The notes: generated by a model from the sequence alone, not told the origin. A stretch of DNA of 64,000 nucleotides from Amycolatopsis sp. WQ 127309 (GCF_023023025.1 NZ_CP095481.1:5531001-5595000); one strand, 5' to 3'. Positions 47,586-58,153 are shown, numbered from the stretch's first letter. A program made the numbers and translations.

Positions 47586-49661
47586 GTGTCGAAGTTCCCG
47601 ACCGTGCTGAAACGCCTGGTCCTCGGACGTCCGTTCCGCAGTGACAGGCTCGCTCACACGCTCCTGCCGAAGCGCATCGCGCTGCCTATCTTCGCGTCCG
47701 ACGCGCTCTCGAGCGTGGCGTACGCGCCCGAAGAGATCTTCCTGACGCTGAGCGTCGCGGGGCTGTCCGCGTACGCGCTGGCGCCGTGGATCGGCATCAT
47801 GGTCGCGCTGGTGATGCTCGTCGTCGTCGCGTCCTACCGGCAGAACGTGCACGCCTACCCGAGCGGCGGCGGTGACTACGAGGTCGCCAACACGAACCTG
47901 GGCGGCAAGTTCGGGCTGACCGTCGCGAGCGCGCTGCTCGTCGACTACGTCCTCACGGTCGCGGTGTCCACTTCGTCCGGTGTGGCCAACATCGGGTCCG
48001 CCGTCCCGTGGGTCGCCGAGCACAAGGTGCTGGCGTCCATCGTGATCGTCTCGGTGCTCACGGCGTTGAACCTGCGGGGCATCCGCGAGTCGGGCAAGGC
48101 CTTCGCGATCCCGACGTACGGGTTCATCATCGGCATCATGATCATGGTCGTCTGGGGCCTGGTCCAGGCGGCGACCGGCACCCAGATGAAGGCCGAGAGC
48201 GCCGGGTTCACGCTGAGCGCCGAAGGATCCTTCGCGGGTGTCGCGTACGCGTTCCTGGTGCTGCGGGCGTTCTCCTCCGGCGCCGCGGCGCTGACCGGGG
48301 TCGAGGCGATCAGCAACGGCGTCCCGGCGTTCCAGAAACCCAAGTCGAAGAACGCGGCCACCACGCTGCTGATGATGGGCCTGCTCGCCGTCACCATGCT
48401 GGTCGGCATCATCACGCTCGCCACGATCACCGACGTCAAGTTCGCCGAGGACCCGGCGGAGCAGCTCGCCGGCGCGCCCGCGGGCTACCAGCAGAAGACG
48501 ATCGTCGCGCAGATCGCGCACGCGGTGTTCGCGGACTTCCCGCCGGCGTTCTACTACATCTCCTTCTCCACCGGCATCATCCTGCTGCTGGCCGCGAACA
48601 CCGCGTTCAACGGTTTCCCGGTGCTGGGCTCGATCCTGGCGCAGGACCGCTACCTGCCGCGGCAGCTGCACACCCGCGGCGACCGGCTCGCGTTCTCCAA
48701 CGGGATCCTGTTCCTGGCGGCGTTCGCGCTGGTGCTGATCATCGCGTTCGACGCCGAGGTGACCCGGCTGATCCAGCTGTACATCGTGGGTGTGTTCGTG
48801 TCGTTCACGGTGAGCCAGGCGGGCATGATCCGGCACTGGAACCGGTTGCTGGCCAAGGAAACCGACCCCGCCAAGCGGCGGCGGATGCGGCGCTCGCAGA
48901 CGGTCAACGCGGTCGGCCTCACCTGCACCGGCGTCGTGCTGGTGATCGTGCTGATCACGAAGTTCCTGCTGGGCGCGTGGATCGCGATCGCCGCGATGAT
49001 CGCGATCTTCGTGCTGATGACCGCGATCCGGAAGCACTACGACCGCGTCGCCGACGAGCTGAAGGACCTCGGCGACACCCCGACCGTGCTGCCGTCGCGC
49101 AACCACGCGATCGTGCTGGTGTCCAAACTGCACCGGCCGACCCTGCGCGCGCTGGCCTACGCCAAGGCGATGCGCCCGGACGTCCTCGAAGCCGTCACGG
49201 TCAACGTGGACGACGCGGACACCCGCCGGCTCACCGCCGAATGGGACGCGCACAACTTCAAGGTGCCGCTGAAGGTCGTCGAATCGCCCTACCGCGAGAT
49301 CACGAAACCGGTGCTGGACTACGTGAAGCGCGTGCGCGGCGACAACCCGCGCAACGTCGTGACCGTGTTCATCCCGGAGTACGTGGTCGGTCACTGGTGG
49401 GAGCAGGTGCTGCACAACCAGAGCGCGCTGCGGCTCAAGGGCCGTCTGCTGTTCCAGTCCGGCGTGATCGTGGCGAGCGTGCCGTGGCAGCTGGAGTCCT
49501 CGGCCAAGGCGGCCGCGCGCGTCCGGAACGAACGGCCCGCCGCGGGCGACGTCCGGCGCGGGTTCTCACCCGGCGGCGTCCCGCCCGTCACCCCCGTCTC
49601 GAAGCCCGTTTCCAAGCCCGTTTCCCAGCCCGATGCGAAACCCAAGGAGCCCGCTGAATGA
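47586..49661 (+). CDS. APC-superfamily permease
   Basis: About 691 residues from GTG 47586 (VSKFPTVLKRLVLGRPFRS). Twelve membrane helices start at LPIFASDALSSVAYAPEEIFLTL near residue 38. The first helix has the SDALSSVAYAPEE motif of the KUP-like/CtpX branch of APC proteins. A ~200-residue cytoplasmic C-terminal part follows (VLPSRNHAIVLVSKLHRPTLRALAYAK onward), resembling a universal-stress-like domain, then a Pro/Lys-rich tail with VSKPVSKPVSQP repeats. It matches Rv2690c. Amino acid or potassium transport is possible; the TrkA genes alongside make ion-linked transport worth considering. Its stop overlaps the methyltransferase start (ATGA). Confidence 0.83.
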   Translation: MSKFPTVLKRLVLGRPFRSDRLAHTLLPKRIALPIFASDALSSVAYAPEEIFLTLSVAGLSAYALAPWIGIMVALVMLVVVASYRQNVHAYPSGGGDYEVANTNLGGKFGLTVASALLVDYVLTVAVSTSSGVANIGSAVPWVAEHKVLASIVIVSVLTALNLRGIRESGKAFAIPTYGFIIGIMIMVVWGLVQAATGTQMKAESAGFTLSAEGSFAGVAYAFLVLRAFSSGAAALTGVEAISNGVPAFQKPKSKNAATTLLMMGLLAVTMLVGIITLATITDVKFAEDPAEQLAGAPAGYQQKTIVAQIAHAVFADFPPAFYYISFSTGIILLLAANTAFNGFPVLGSILAQDRYLPRQLHTRGDRLAFSNGILFLAAFALVLIIAFDAEVTRLIQLYIVGVFVSFTVSQAGMIRHWNRLLAKETDPAKRRRMRRSQTVNAVGLTCTGVVLVIVLITKFLLGAWIAIAAMIAIFVLMTAIRKHYDRVADELKDLGDTPTVLPSRNHAIVLVSKLHRPTLRALAYAKAMRPDVLEAVTVNVDDADTRRLTAEWDAHNFKVPLKVVESPYREITKPVLDYVKRVRGDNPRNVVTVFIPEYVVGHWWEQVLHNQSALRLKGRLLFQSGVIVASVPWQLESSAKAAARVRNERPAAGDVRRGFSPGGVPPVTPVSKPVSKPVSQPDAKPKEPAE

Positions 49662-50845
49662 CGTCCTGGCAAGGCCGAGTACTCGAAGTGGAGGTCGGTG
49701 CGGTCGCGCACGGCGGCCACTGCGTGGCCCGCGCCGACGGACGGGTGGTGTTCGTCCGGCACGCGCTGCCCGGCGAGCACGTGCGCGTCGAGGTCACCGA
49801 GGACAACGGCGGCTCGTTCTGCCGCGGCGACGCGGTCGAGGTGCTCAAGCCGTCACCGGACCGCGTCACACCGCCGTGCCCGCTCGCCGCGCCCGGCGCG
49901 TGCGGCGGCTGCGACTGGCAGCACGCGTCGCCGTCGTACCAGCGTGAGCTGAAGGCCGCGGTGGTCGCGGAGCAGCTGCAGCGGCTGGCCGGCATCGAGC
50001 GCGAGGTCGTCGTCGAAGCCCTCGACGGCGGGCCACTGGACTGGCGCAGCCGCGTCCGGCTGGTCGCCGGGCGGGACGGGCGCGCGGGCCTGCGCGCCCA
50101 CCACAGCCACCGCGTGGTGGCCCTGGAGGACTGCCCGATCGCGGTCCCGGGCGAGCTCGAAGACGTCCTCGCGCGGCGCTGGCGCCCGGGCAGCGAGCTG
50201 GAGGTGACCAGCGACGGCGACGGCCGCACCCACGTCCGCGAGCTGTCGACGGTGCGCGGCAAGGTCCGCGCCCGGCAGCTGTCGGGCGGCGTGGCCGTGC
50301 AGCACGCCGCGGGCCGCGACTGGCGCCTCGACGCGCACGGCTTCTGGCAGGTCCACCCGGCGGCGGCGTCCACCTTGGCCGCGGTCGTGGCGGAGTGGGC
50401 GGAAGCGCCGGTGGGCGGATCGGCCTGGGACCTCTACGCGGGCGTCGGGCTGTTCGCGTCGGTGCTGGCCTCGCAGGTCGGCGAATCCGGGCGGGTGCTG
50501 GCGATCGAGTCGGGCCGCCGCGCGGTCACCGACGGCCAGCACAACCTCGCGGACCTGCCGCAGGTGTCGTGGCAGGCCGGGCGGGTGGAGGACGTGCTGT
50601 CCGCGGCGGACAAGCCCGTCGACGTCGTCGTCCTGGACCCGCCCCGCAAGGGCGCGGGCAAGGCAGTGGTGGAGTCGATCGTGGCCGGCCAGCCGGACCG
50701 CGTCGTGTACGTCGCCTGCGACCCGGCGGCCCTGGCCCGCGACCTCGCGACGTTCACGTCGCACGGTTACGCGCTGACGGCGCTGCGCGCGTTCGACGCG
50801 TTCCCGATGACGCACCACGTGGAGTGCGTGGCGCTGCTGTCCTGA
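49658..50845 (+). CDS. TrmA/RlmD-type SAM-dependent RNA methyltransferase
   Basis: 395 residues from ATG 49658, coupled to the APC permease. N-terminal TRAM domain (residues 1-60, GAVAHGGHCVARADGRVVFVRHALPGE), then an iron-sulfur cluster motif CPLAAPGACGGCDW with the fourth Cys in LEDCPIA. SAM-binding motif I is WDLYAGVGLFASVLA near 258. The catalytic region has VVLDPPRKGAGK near 325 and nucleophile Cys in VVYVACDPAALARDL near 352. Such enzymes methylate C5 of a uridine in tRNA or 23S rRNA; which one cannot be read from the sequence. Matches Rv2689c. Confidence 0.9.
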   Translation: MTSWQGRVLEVEVGAVAHGGHCVARADGRVVFVRHALPGEHVRVEVTEDNGGSFCRGDAVEVLKPSPDRVTPPCPLAAPGACGGCDWQHASPSYQRELKAAVVAEQLQRLAGIEREVVVEALDGGPLDWRSRVRLVAGRDGRAGLRAHHSHRVVALEDCPIAVPGELEDVLARRWRPGSELEVTSDGDGRTHVRELSTVRGKVRARQLSGGVAVQHAAGRDWRLDAHGFWQVHPAAASTLAAVVAEWAEAPVGGSAWDLYAGVGLFASVLASQVGESGRVLAIESGRRAVTDGQHNLADLPQVSWQAGRVEDVLSAADKPVDVVVLDPPRKGAGKAVVESIVAGQPDRVVYVACDPAALARDLATFTSHGYALTALRAFDAFPMTHHVECVALLS

Positions 50846-50965
50846 GTTTTGTCAGTGGTGGTCGTCACACTGTCCTGGTGACTGTTCTCGACGCTTTCGA
50901 TCGCGCTACGGCGGTGCGGACCCCCACGCGGCGTTCGAGGGTCGCGGCTCGGCCGGTTGCCGGGT

Positions 50966-51391
50966 TCAGGCCGCTCGGCGTGCCGCGAACGCCGCGGCCA
51001 GGCCGGTCGCCGTCATCGCTGCTCCCGAGACCAGGAGCACCCACGCTCCGGCTCCCGGGACGATGCGGGCCGCCGGCTGGAAGCGGGATACGTGCGGCAG
51101 TGTCACCACCAGGTGGCGCAGCACCACGCCCGTCACGACCAGGCCCGGCAGGCAGGTCATCGCCAGGGGCTCGTCCTGCTTGCGCGCGAAGGTCAGGTAC
51201 GCGAGCGTCGCCGCGATCAGGACCGCCGCGGCGCAGACCAGGCGCAGGCCCAGGGCCAGTTCCGGGTCCGGCGTGCCCAGGGGCAGGACTCCGGGGTACT
51301 CGGCCGTGCGCAGGGTCAGGCCCGCGATCACCCCCAGTCCGGTGACCGCCACCACCGCCGCTCGTGGCCCCCGCCAAGCAAACCGCGTCAC
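50966..51391 (-). CDS. Small multi-pass membrane protein, hypothetical
   Basis: 141 residues with four hydrophobic segments: AAVVAVTGLGVIAGLTL, LVCAAAVLIAATLAYLTF, CLPGLVVTGVVLRHLVV and VLLVSGAAMTATGLAAAF. A basic N-terminus and C-terminus (AARRAA) put both ends in the cytoplasm. I do not recognise a family. Start ATG 51391. A longer frame in another phase (50865-51503) reads as Gly/Pro/Arg-rich sequence and is rejected. It and the following aldehyde dehydrogenase lie between the methyltransferase gene and dxs. Confidence 0.62.
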   Translation of the reverse strand: MTRFAWRGPRAAVVAVTGLGVIAGLTLRTAEYPGVLPLGTPDPELALGLRLVCAAAVLIAATLAYLTFARKQDEPLAMTCLPGLVVTGVVLRHLVVTLPHVSRFQPAARIVPGAGAWVLLVSGAAMTATGLAAAFAARRAA

Positions 51392-51575
51392 GCAGGCAGC
51401 ATAAAACGCCGGAAACGGCTTTCCGGTCGCCTTTCCGCGGCTGGGCCGTTCGGTGGATCCCGATCGGGCGACAGCCGGTCCCCGTGGTGGCCACTCCGGT
51501 CATCGTGGTGACCGTCGTGAACGACCGAGTCGCCCGCCGAAGGCCACCACGCTGACCAGGGAGGCGGGCGACAGC

Positions 51576-53045
51576 TCAGCCCGCGAACCAGCGCTGCGGC
51601 GCCGGGCGCAGGTTCTGGTAGATGTGCTTCGTCTCGGTGTACTCGCCCAAACCCGCCGGGCCCAGCTCGCGGCCGAAGCCGGACTGCTTGTAGCCGCCCC
51701 ACTCGGCCTGCGGCAGGTACGGGTGGAAGTCGTTGATCCACACCGTGCCGTGGCGCAGCCGGCCCGCGACGCGCTGCGCCCGCCCGGCGTCCTGCGTGAA
51801 CACCGCGCCGGCCAGGCCGTAGCAGGTGTCGTTGGCGATGCGGACGGCGTCGTCCTCGTCGGTGAACGTCTCGACCGTCAGGACCGGGCCGAACGACTCG
51901 TCGACGACCGCCGACGAGCCCTGCCGGACCTCGTCCAGGATCGTCGGGAGGTAGTAGAAGCCGTCGGCCAGGGAAGGATCCGAAGGCCGGCGGCCGCCCG
52001 TCCGCAGTACGGCGCCTTCGGCCAGAGCGGCGGCCACGTAGGCCTCGACCTTCGCCCGGTGGGCCGCCGAGATCAGCGGGCCGGTTTCCGCCTGCGCGTC
52101 GAACGGCCCGCCGAGGCGGATCCGCTCGGCCCGGCGCACCAGCTCGGCGACGAACTCGTCGTGCCACTCGCGCTGCACGATCAGCCGCGCGCCGGCTGAG
52201 CAGACCTGGCCGGAGTGCAGGAACACCGCCGTCAGCGCGTAGTCGACCGCCGTCTCGAAGTCGGCGTCGGCGAAGACCACGTTCGGGTTCTTCCCGCCCA
52301 GCTCGAGGGCCACTTTCTTGACCGTGCCCGCGGCCGTCGCCGCGATCACCTTGCCGGTGGCCAGGCCGCCGGTGAACGACACCAGGTCGACGTCGGGGTG
52401 CTCGGCCAGCGGCGCGCCGACCTCGGCGCCGGCGCCGAGCACCAGGTTCGCGACGCCGTCCGGCAGGCCCGCCTCGGTGAGCAGCTTCAGGAACAGGATC
52501 GCCGTGTGCGGCGTCAGCTCGCTGGGCTTGAGCACGAACGTGTTGCCCGCGGCCAGCGCGGGTGCGATCTTCCACACGGTCTGCAACAGCGGGTAGTTCC
52601 ACGGTGTGATCAGCCCGCAGACGCCGACCGGTTCGTGCACGATCCGGCTGACGGCGTCCGGGTTGCCGGTGTCGACGACGCGGCCCGCGTCCTGGGCCGC
52701 GAGCTTGCCGAAGTACCGGAGGCAGGCGGCGATGTCGGCCATGTCGTAGCGGCTCTCGACCAGGCGCTTGCCGGTGTCGAGCGACTCGGCCCTGGCGAAC
52801 GCCTCGGCGTCGCGGTCCAGCAGGCCGGCGGTGCGCAACAGCAGGTCACCGCGCAGGTGCGCGGGCGTGCCGGGCCACGGCCCGGTGTCGAACGCGCGCC
52901 GCGCCGCGGCGATGGCGGCCTCGGTGTCCGCGGCGGTGCCCTCGGCGACCGTCGCGACCGGGGTGCCGTCGGCCGGGCAGCGGATTTCGCGCCGCCCGCC
53001 GGCCACCGCGTCCACCCAGTCGCCGCCGATGAAGAAGTCCGCCAT
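51576..53045 (-). CDS. Aldehyde dehydrogenase, betaine-aldehyde type
   Basis: 489 residues from ATG 53045 (MADFFIGGDWVDAVAGG); the frame is open to 53081 without a better start. NAD(P) motif region VCGLITPWNYPLLQTVWKIAPAL near residue 145, FTGGLATGKVIAATAA near 225, ELGGKNPNVVFADAD with general base Glu248, and FLHSGQVCSAGARL with nucleophile Cys282. The final SGFGRELGPAGLGEYTETKHIYQNL is characteristic of glycine betaine aldehyde dehydrogenases. It oxidises betaine aldehyde or an aminoaldehyde to the acid. No choline dehydrogenase gene is adjacent. Divergent from dxs over about 180 bp. Confidence 0.86.
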   Translation of the reverse strand: MADFFIGGDWVDAVAGGRREIRCPADGTPVATVAEGTAADTEAAIAAARRAFDTGPWPGTPAHLRGDLLLRTAGLLDRDAEAFARAESLDTGKRLVESRYDMADIAACLRYFGKLAAQDAGRVVDTGNPDAVSRIVHEPVGVCGLITPWNYPLLQTVWKIAPALAAGNTFVLKPSELTPHTAILFLKLLTEAGLPDGVANLVLGAGAEVGAPLAEHPDVDLVSFTGGLATGKVIAATAAGTVKKVALELGGKNPNVVFADADFETAVDYALTAVFLHSGQVCSAGARLIVQREWHDEFVAELVRRAERIRLGGPFDAQAETGPLISAAHRAKVEAYVAAALAEGAVLRTGGRRPSDPSLADGFYYLPTILDEVRQGSSAVVDESFGPVLTVETFTDEDDAVRIANDTCYGLAGAVFTQDAGRAQRVAGRLRHGTVWINDFHPYLPQAEWGGYKQSGFGRELGPAGLGEYTETKHIYQNLRPAPQRWFAG

Positions 53046-53226
53046 GCCGCCATTCTCGTGGCCACGCGGCGTAACCGCCACAGCAGCGCGGGGAGACGAG
53101 GTTCACCCCGCGTGATGACGGGTGGTCGCGCTCCGCCTGTGACGCCGGACGCGGCGGGCGGAACCTCGGTGGCGGGTCTCCGTAGACTGGCCGGAACGTG
53201 GTCGTGGATGAGCGAGGTGGAGACGA

Positions 53227-55143
53227 GTGACGATGCTGGAGTCCGTCAGCGGACCGGCGGACCTGAAGCGCATGAGTGTCGAGGACCTCGGCGAACTGGC
53301 GGCCGAGATCCGGGACTTCCTCGTCGACAAGGTCCGCAGGGCCGGCGGGCACCTGGGGCCGAACCTCGGCGTCGTCGAGATGACACTGGCCCTGCACCGC
53401 GTGTTCGACTCCCCGCGCGACGCGATCGTCTGGGACGTCGGGCACCAGGCCTACGTCCACAAGATCGTCACCGGCCGCGCGGAGGGCTTCGACAAGCTGC
53501 GCCAGACCGGCGGCGTCACCGGCTACCCGTCGCGCGCCGAGAGCGAGCACGACTGGGTCGAGAGCAGCCACGCCTCCTCAGCACTGTCCTATGTGGACGG
53601 ACTGGCGAAGGCGTTCGCGCTGGGCGACGACGAGCGGCACGCGGTCGCCGTCGTCGGCGACGGCGCGCTCACCGGCGGCATGTGCTGGGAGGCGCTCAAC
53701 AACATCGCCGCGCACCGGGACCGTCCGGTCGTGATCGTCATCAACGACAACGGCCGGTCCTACTCGCCGACCATCGGCGGGCTCGCCGACCACCTCGCCG
53801 CGCTGCGCCTGCAGCCCGGGTACGAGCGCCTGCTCGACGGCGGCCGCGAGCTCCTCAAGCACACCCCCGTCGTCGGCAAGCCGATCTACGCCGCCCTGCA
53901 CGCCGCGAAGGCCGGCCTGAAGGACGCGCTGAGCCCGCAGGCGATGTTCTCCGACCTCGGCCTGAAGTACCTCGGCCCGGTCGACGGCCACGACTTCGCC
54001 GCGCTGGAGAAGGCGTTCCAGAGCGCGAAGGCGTTCGGCGGCGCGGTGATCGTGCACGTGGTCACCGAGAAGGGCCACGGCTACGCGCCCGCGGTCAACA
54101 ACGAGCACGACCAGATGCACCAGACCGACCCGATCGACCCGGAGACCGGCCTGCCGCCGGTGAAGGGCCCCAGCTGGACCGGCGTGTTCGGCGACGAGCT
54201 GGCGAAGATCGGCGCCGACCGCGACGACGTCGTCGCGATCACCGCGGCGATGCTGCGCTCGACCGGGCTGGACAAGTTCGCCGAGGCGTTCCCGGATCGC
54301 TGGTACGACGTCGGCATCGCCGAGCAGCACGCCGTCACCTCGGCCGCCGGCCTCGCCATGGGCGGGCTGCACCCGGTCGTCGCGATCTACTCGACGTTCC
54401 TCAACCGCGCGTTCGACCAGGTCCTGATGGACGTCGCGCTGCACCGCCTGCCGGTGACGCTGGTGCTGGACCGCGCCGGGATCACCGGGCCGGACGGGCC
54501 GAGCCACCACGGCATGTGGGACCTGTCGCTGCTGGGCATGGTGCCCGGCATGCGCGTCGCCGCGCCGCGCGACCCGGCCACGCTGCGCGAGGAGCTGCGC
54601 GAAGCGGTGGCGGTGGCCGACGGCCCGACCGCGCTGCGGTTCTCCAAGGGCAAGGTCGGCACGGACGTCACCGCGGTCGAGCGGCTCGGCACGGTCGACG
54701 TGCTGCGCCGCCCGAAGGAGGGCGCCGACGTCCTGCTGGTCACGGTGGGCGCGTTCGCCACGCTGGGCCTGGCCGCCGCGGCGCGCTTGGCCGACCAGGG
54801 CATCGGCGTCACGGTCGTCGACCCGCGCTGGGTGCTGCCGGTGCCCGCGGAGCTGGTCGCACTGGCCGAGCAGCACAAGCTGGTGGTGACGGTCGAGGAC
54901 AGCGGCCGCCACGGCGGCTTCGGCTCGGCCCTGGCGGCGGTCTTCCGCGACGCCGAGTGCGACGTCCCGCTGCGCGACCTGGCCGTCCCGCAGACGTTCC
55001 ACGACCTGGGCAGCCGCGACGAGGTCCTGACCCGCATCGGCCTCACCGCCCAGGACGTCGCCCGCCGGGTGACGGAGTGGGCGTCGGGCCGCATCGGCTC
55101 AGCGGAGGCGGCAGCGGAGAAGAAGGACGCGAACCGCAGCTGA
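53227..55143 (+). CDS. dxs: 1-deoxy-D-xylulose-5-phosphate synthase
   Basis: 638 residues from GTG 53227, with GGTGGAGACGA upstream. Full-length thiamine diphosphate enzyme: [21 protein letters not shown] near residue 38 with the substrate His, [19 protein letters not shown] near 143 (the GDG motif), [11 protein letters not shown] (its NDN end), [21 protein letters not shown] near 361 with catalytic Glu, and a transketolase C-terminal domain. It condenses pyruvate and glyceraldehyde 3-phosphate, the first step of the MEP isoprenoid route and a source of thiamine and pyridoxal precursors. A TAGACT -10-like hexamer lies at 53183-53188. It ends 5 bp from the convergent aldehyde dehydrogenase gene. 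Confidence 0.96.
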   Translation: MTMLESVSGPADLKRMSVEDLGELAAEIRDFLVDKVRRAGGHLGPNLGVVEMTLALHRVFDSPRDAIVWDVGHQAYVHKIVTGRAEGFDKLRQTGGVTGYPSRAESEHDWVESSHASSALSYVDGLAKAFALGDDERHAVAVVGDGALTGGMCWEALNNIAAHRDRPVVIVINDNGRSYSPTIGGLADHLAALRLQPGYERLLDGGRELLKHTPVVGKPIYAALHAAKAGLKDALSPQAMFSDLGLKYLGPVDGHDFAALEKAFQSAKAFGGAVIVHVVTEKGHGYAPAVNNEHDQMHQTDPIDPETGLPPVKGPSWTGVFGDELAKIGADRDDVVAITAAMLRSTGLDKFAEAFPDRWYDVGIAEQHAVTSAAGLAMGGLHPVVAIYSTFLNRAFDQVLMDVALHRLPVTLVLDRAGITGPDGPSHHGMWDLSLLGMVPGMRVAAPRDPATLREELREAVAVADGPTALRFSKGKVGTDVTAVERLGTVDVLRRPKEGADVLLVTVGAFATLGLAAAARLADQGIGVTVVDPRWVLPVPAELVALAEQHKLVVTVEDSGRHGGFGSALAAVFRDAECDVPLRDLAVPQTFHDLGSRDEVLTRIGLTAQDVARRVTEWASGRIGSAEAAAEKKDANRS

Positions 55144-55148
55144 CCGGG

Positions 55149-56501
55149 CTAGGCGAACCGCGTCATCACGTGCTTGACGCGGGTGTACTCGGCGAAGGCG
55201 TACGCCGAGAGGTCCTTGCCGTGCCCGGAGTGGCCGAAGCCGCCGTGCGGCATCTCGGCGACCAGCGGGCCGTGCGTGTTGACCCACACGCAGCCGAAGT
55301 CCAGCTCGGCCGAGACGCGCGCGGCGGTCGCGAGGTCCCGCGTCCAGACCGACGACGCCAGCCCGTACGGCACGCCGTTGGCCAGCGCGACACCCTCGTC
55401 TTCGTCCGAAAAGGACTGAACGGTGACGACCGGCCCGAAGATCTCCTCCTGGACGATCTCGTCGTCCTGGCGCAGCCCGGAAACCACCGTGGGGGAGAAG
55501 TAGAACCCGCGGTCGCCGTGCTGAACCCCGCCGGTTTCGACGCGGGCGTGTGACGGCAGCCGCTCGAGCAGGCCCTGGACGCGGTCGAACTGCGCGCGGC
55601 TGTTGAGCGGGCCGTAGTCGACGCCCGGGGTCTGCGCGGCAGCGGTCTTCGCGAGCGAAGAAACGAAGTCGTCGTGGATCGAGGCGTGCACCAGCACCCG
55701 GCTGCCCGCGGTGCAGTCCTGCCCGGCGTTGTAGAACGCGGCGCCCACGATGCCTTCGGCCGTCGAGGCGAGGTCGACGTCGGGGAAGACCAGCAGCGGC
55801 GCGTTCCCGCCCAGCTCCAGGTGGGTGCGCTTGAGGTCGGCGGCCGCCACGGTGGCGACGTCGATGCCCGCCCGCGTCGACCCGGTGATCGAGACCAGCG
55901 CCGTGATCGGGTGCTTGACCAGGGCGCGGCCGGTGTCGCGGTCACCGGTCAGGACCGTGAACGCATCCGAAGGCAGGAACTCGGCGGCGACCTCGGCCAG
56001 CAGCACGGCCGTCGACGGGGTCGTCTCGGCGGGCTTGAGCACCACCGTGTTCCCCGCGGCCAGCGCCGGCGCGATCTTCCAGATCGCCATCATCAGCGGG
56101 TAGTTCCACGGCGCGATCTGCGCGCAGACCCCGACCGGCTCGCGGCGGATCACCGACGTGTGGCCGGCCGTGTACTCCCCGGCCGCGGTGCCTTCCAGCT
56201 GCCGCGCGGCGCCCGCGAAGAACCGCAGAGCGCTCACGCACTCCGGGATCTCTTCCTCCAGCACGACGGACCGGAACTTGCCCGTCTCGCGCACTTCCAG
56301 GTCGGCAAACTCTTCCGCACGCGCTTCCAGCGCGTCCGCGATCTTCAGCAGGGCGAGCTGCCGCTGCGCCGGGGTGCTGCGCCGCCACACCTCGAACGCC
56401 CGCGCGGCCGATTCGAGAGCGTTGTCCACATCGGACTGAGTGGCGATCGGGCTGGTGCCGAACACCTCGCCGGTCGCCGGGTCGGTCAGGTCGAGCGTCA
56501 T
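55149..56501 (-). CDS. Aldehyde dehydrogenase (gamma-aminobutyraldehyde type)
   Basis: 450 residues from ATG 56501, which overlaps the stop codon of the TPP-enzyme gene. Motifs: VCAQIAPWNYPLMMAIWKIAPAL near residue 121, ITGSTRAGIDVATVAA, LELGGNAPLLVFPD with general base Glu229, and FYNAGQDCTAGSRVLVH with nucleophile Cys263. The protein is about 30 residues shorter at the N-terminus than most ALDHs. C-terminal FGHSGHGKDLSAYAFAEYTRVKHVM is typical of 4-aminobutyraldehyde dehydrogenases. With the ureohydrolase and symporter upstream, it likely completes catabolism of a diamine-derived aldehyde. Last gene of the operon. Confidence 0.85.
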   Translation of the reverse strand: MTLDLTDPATGEVFGTSPIATQSDVDNALESAARAFEVWRRSTPAQRQLALLKIADALEARAEEFADLEVRETGKFRSVVLEEEIPECVSALRFFAGAARQLEGTAAGEYTAGHTSVIRREPVGVCAQIAPWNYPLMMAIWKIAPALAAGNTVVLKPAETTPSTAVLLAEVAAEFLPSDAFTVLTGDRDTGRALVKHPITALVSITGSTRAGIDVATVAAADLKRTHLELGGNAPLLVFPDVDLASTAEGIVGAAFYNAGQDCTAGSRVLVHASIHDDFVSSLAKTAAAQTPGVDYGPLNSRAQFDRVQGLLERLPSHARVETGGVQHGDRGFYFSPTVVSGLRQDDEIVQEEIFGPVVTVQSFSDEDEGVALANGVPYGLASSVWTRDLATAARVSAELDFGCVWVNTHGPLVAEMPHGGFGHSGHGKDLSAYAFAEYTRVKHVMTRFA

Positions 56502-58153
56502 GACTGCTCCAGGTGGGTCGGCTCGAACATCTTCAGCAGGGCGGGCAGGACCACGACGGACGGTCCCGGCGTGCGCAACGCCTCGGCGAGATCGGCGCCC
56601 ACGGTGTCCAAAGTGGACAATTGAGCGGAGACGCCGAAAGACTGCGCCAGGGACACGAAGTCCGGCCGGGCCAGCTCGGTGGCCGTCGACTGCCCGAAGG
56701 CGCCGGTGAGGTACTCGCGGAGGATGCCGTACCCGCCGTCGTCGACGATCAGCCACGTGACGTCCAGGCCGTGCTGGACGGCGGTGGCCAGCTCCGCGAC
56801 GCTGTACATCGCGCCGCCGTCACCGGACACGGCCAGCGTGGGCCCGCCGGTCGCGGCCGCGCCGCCGAGCGCACCCGGCAGGCCGTAACCGAGGCCGCCC
56901 GCGCCCTGCGCCGTGTGGATCGGCGCGCCTTCGGGGTTCCACACCGACCAGGCCCAGTACGCGGCGATCGTCATGTCCCAGTACGTCTGCGTGCCGTCGG
57001 GAACGGCCGCGCGGACGTCGTCGACGAGCTTGCGTTCGACGGCCAGATCCTGACCGTCCAAACGCGACTTCACCCGTGACAGCAAGGAAGCGACCGCCGC
57101 TTCCGCGCGACCGTCCGAACGCCGCATCGGCACCCACTCCAGGAGCGCCTGCAGCGTGAGGCGGACGTCGGCGTGGATGCCCAGGCCCGGGTAGTTCGAC
57201 TCCAGCTTGCCCAGGTCGGCCTCGACCTGGATCACGCGCCCCCGCGGCGCGAACTCGCGGTAGTTGCTGGACAGCTCGCCGAGCCCGGAGCCCAGCACGA
57301 GCAGCACGTCGGCGTCGGCGAGGAACTCCGTGCTGTGCCAGTCCTCCAGCCACGACTGCCCGGACAGCTCGTGGTCCCAGCCGAAGACGCCCTTGCCGCC
57401 GAAGGTCGACAGCACAGGCGCGCGCAGAGCTTCGGCGAGCGCCGCCAGCTCGGCGTGGGCGCCGGACCGCAGCGCGCCGCCCCCGGCGAGGATGACCGGG
57501 TTCGACGCCGCGGCCAGCAGGTCCGCCGCCGCGGTGACCAGCTCGGGCAACGGAGCGAGTGGCACGGGCGCGGCGGCTACCGACGTGATCGGCGGGACGC
57601 CGGCCGGGCCGAGCAGCACGTCCTGGGGGATCTCGACCCAGACCGGACCGTAGGGCGCGGTCGAGGCCGACGTCCAGGCTTCGCGCAAGGCCGAAGGGAT
57701 CTGGCTCGCGCGGCGCACGACGTGCACCGACTTCACGACGCCCGCGAAGCTCGCCTGCTGGTCCGGCAGCTCGTGCAGGTAACCGTGCCGGCCGCCGCCG
57801 AGGCCGGCCACCGGGATCTGGCTGGAGATCCCGAGCACCGGCACCGACGCCGCGCGGGACTCCTGCAGGGAAGCCAACGTCAGCAGCGCGCCGGGGCCGG
57901 TGGAGACGACGAGCGGCGTCACCGGGACCGGGCCGTCCGGGTTCGCCGCGAGCCGCGCGCGGGCGTGCCCGTCGGCGGCGAAGGCGAGGTTGTTCTCGAC
58001 GCGCCCGCTGATCACGCGCAGGTCGTCGGCGCGCCGCAGGGCTTCGAACAGGCCCAGGGCGTGCTGCCCCGGCAGGCCGAAGACCGTGTCGGCGCCCAGG
58101 GCGCGCAGCGTTTCGACGACGACGTCGCCGCCGATGCGTTCGGTGTCCGTCAT
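56498..58153 (-). CDS. Thiamine pyrophosphate enzyme, acetolactate-synthase-like
   Basis: 551 residues from ATG 58153, overlapping the ureohydrolase stop (ATGA). All three domains of the POX/ALS family are there: N-terminal Pyr domain ([19 protein letters not shown], catalytic Glu53 in GRVENNLAF), a central Rossmann-like domain ([16 protein letters not shown] near residue 215), and a PP domain with GDG at 444-446 and VDDGGYG at 470-476. The usual second metal ligand in the GDG...NN motif is Asn; here the sequence is Asp471-Asp472. It is not the biosynthetic acetolactate synthase: there is no regulatory subunit gene and the context is catabolic. The reaction is unknown; decarboxylation or carboligation of a 2-oxo acid from a guanidino or amino compound is inference. 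Confidence 0.85.
   Translation of the reverse strand: MTDTERIGGDVVVETLRALGADTVFGLPGQHALGLFEALRRADDLRVISGRVENNLAFAADGHARARLAANPDGPVPVTPLVVSTGPGALLTLASLQESRAASVPVLGISSQIPVAGLGGGRHGYLHELPDQQASFAGVVKSVHVVRRASQIPSALREAWTSASTAPYGPVWVEIPQDVLLGPAGVPPITSVAAAPVPLAPLPELVTAAADLLAAASNPVILAGGGALRSGAHAELAALAEALRAPVLSTFGGKGVFGWDHELSGQSWLEDWHSTEFLADADVLLVLGSGLGELSSNYREFAPRGRVIQVEADLGKLESNYPGLGIHADVRLTLQALLEWVPMRRSDGRAEAAVASLLSRVKSRLDGQDLAVERKLVDDVRAAVPDGTQTYWDMTIAAYWAWSVWNPEGAPIHTAQGAGGLGYGLPGALGGAAATGGPTLAVSGDGGAMYSVAELATAVQHGLDVTWLIVDDGGYGILREYLTGAFGQSTATELARPDFVSLAQSFGVSAQLSTLDTVGADLAEALRTPGPSVVVLPALLKMFEPTHLEQS

Noticed and set aside
50865..51503. 212-codon minus-strand frame overlapping the small membrane protein
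   Set aside because: Gly/Pro/Arg-rich with no fold, whereas the overlapping 141-residue frame has four clean membrane helices.
56498..58153. Biosynthetic acetolactate synthase (ilvB)
   Set aside because: No ilvN or ilvC neighbour, catabolic operon context, and a deviating metal motif.
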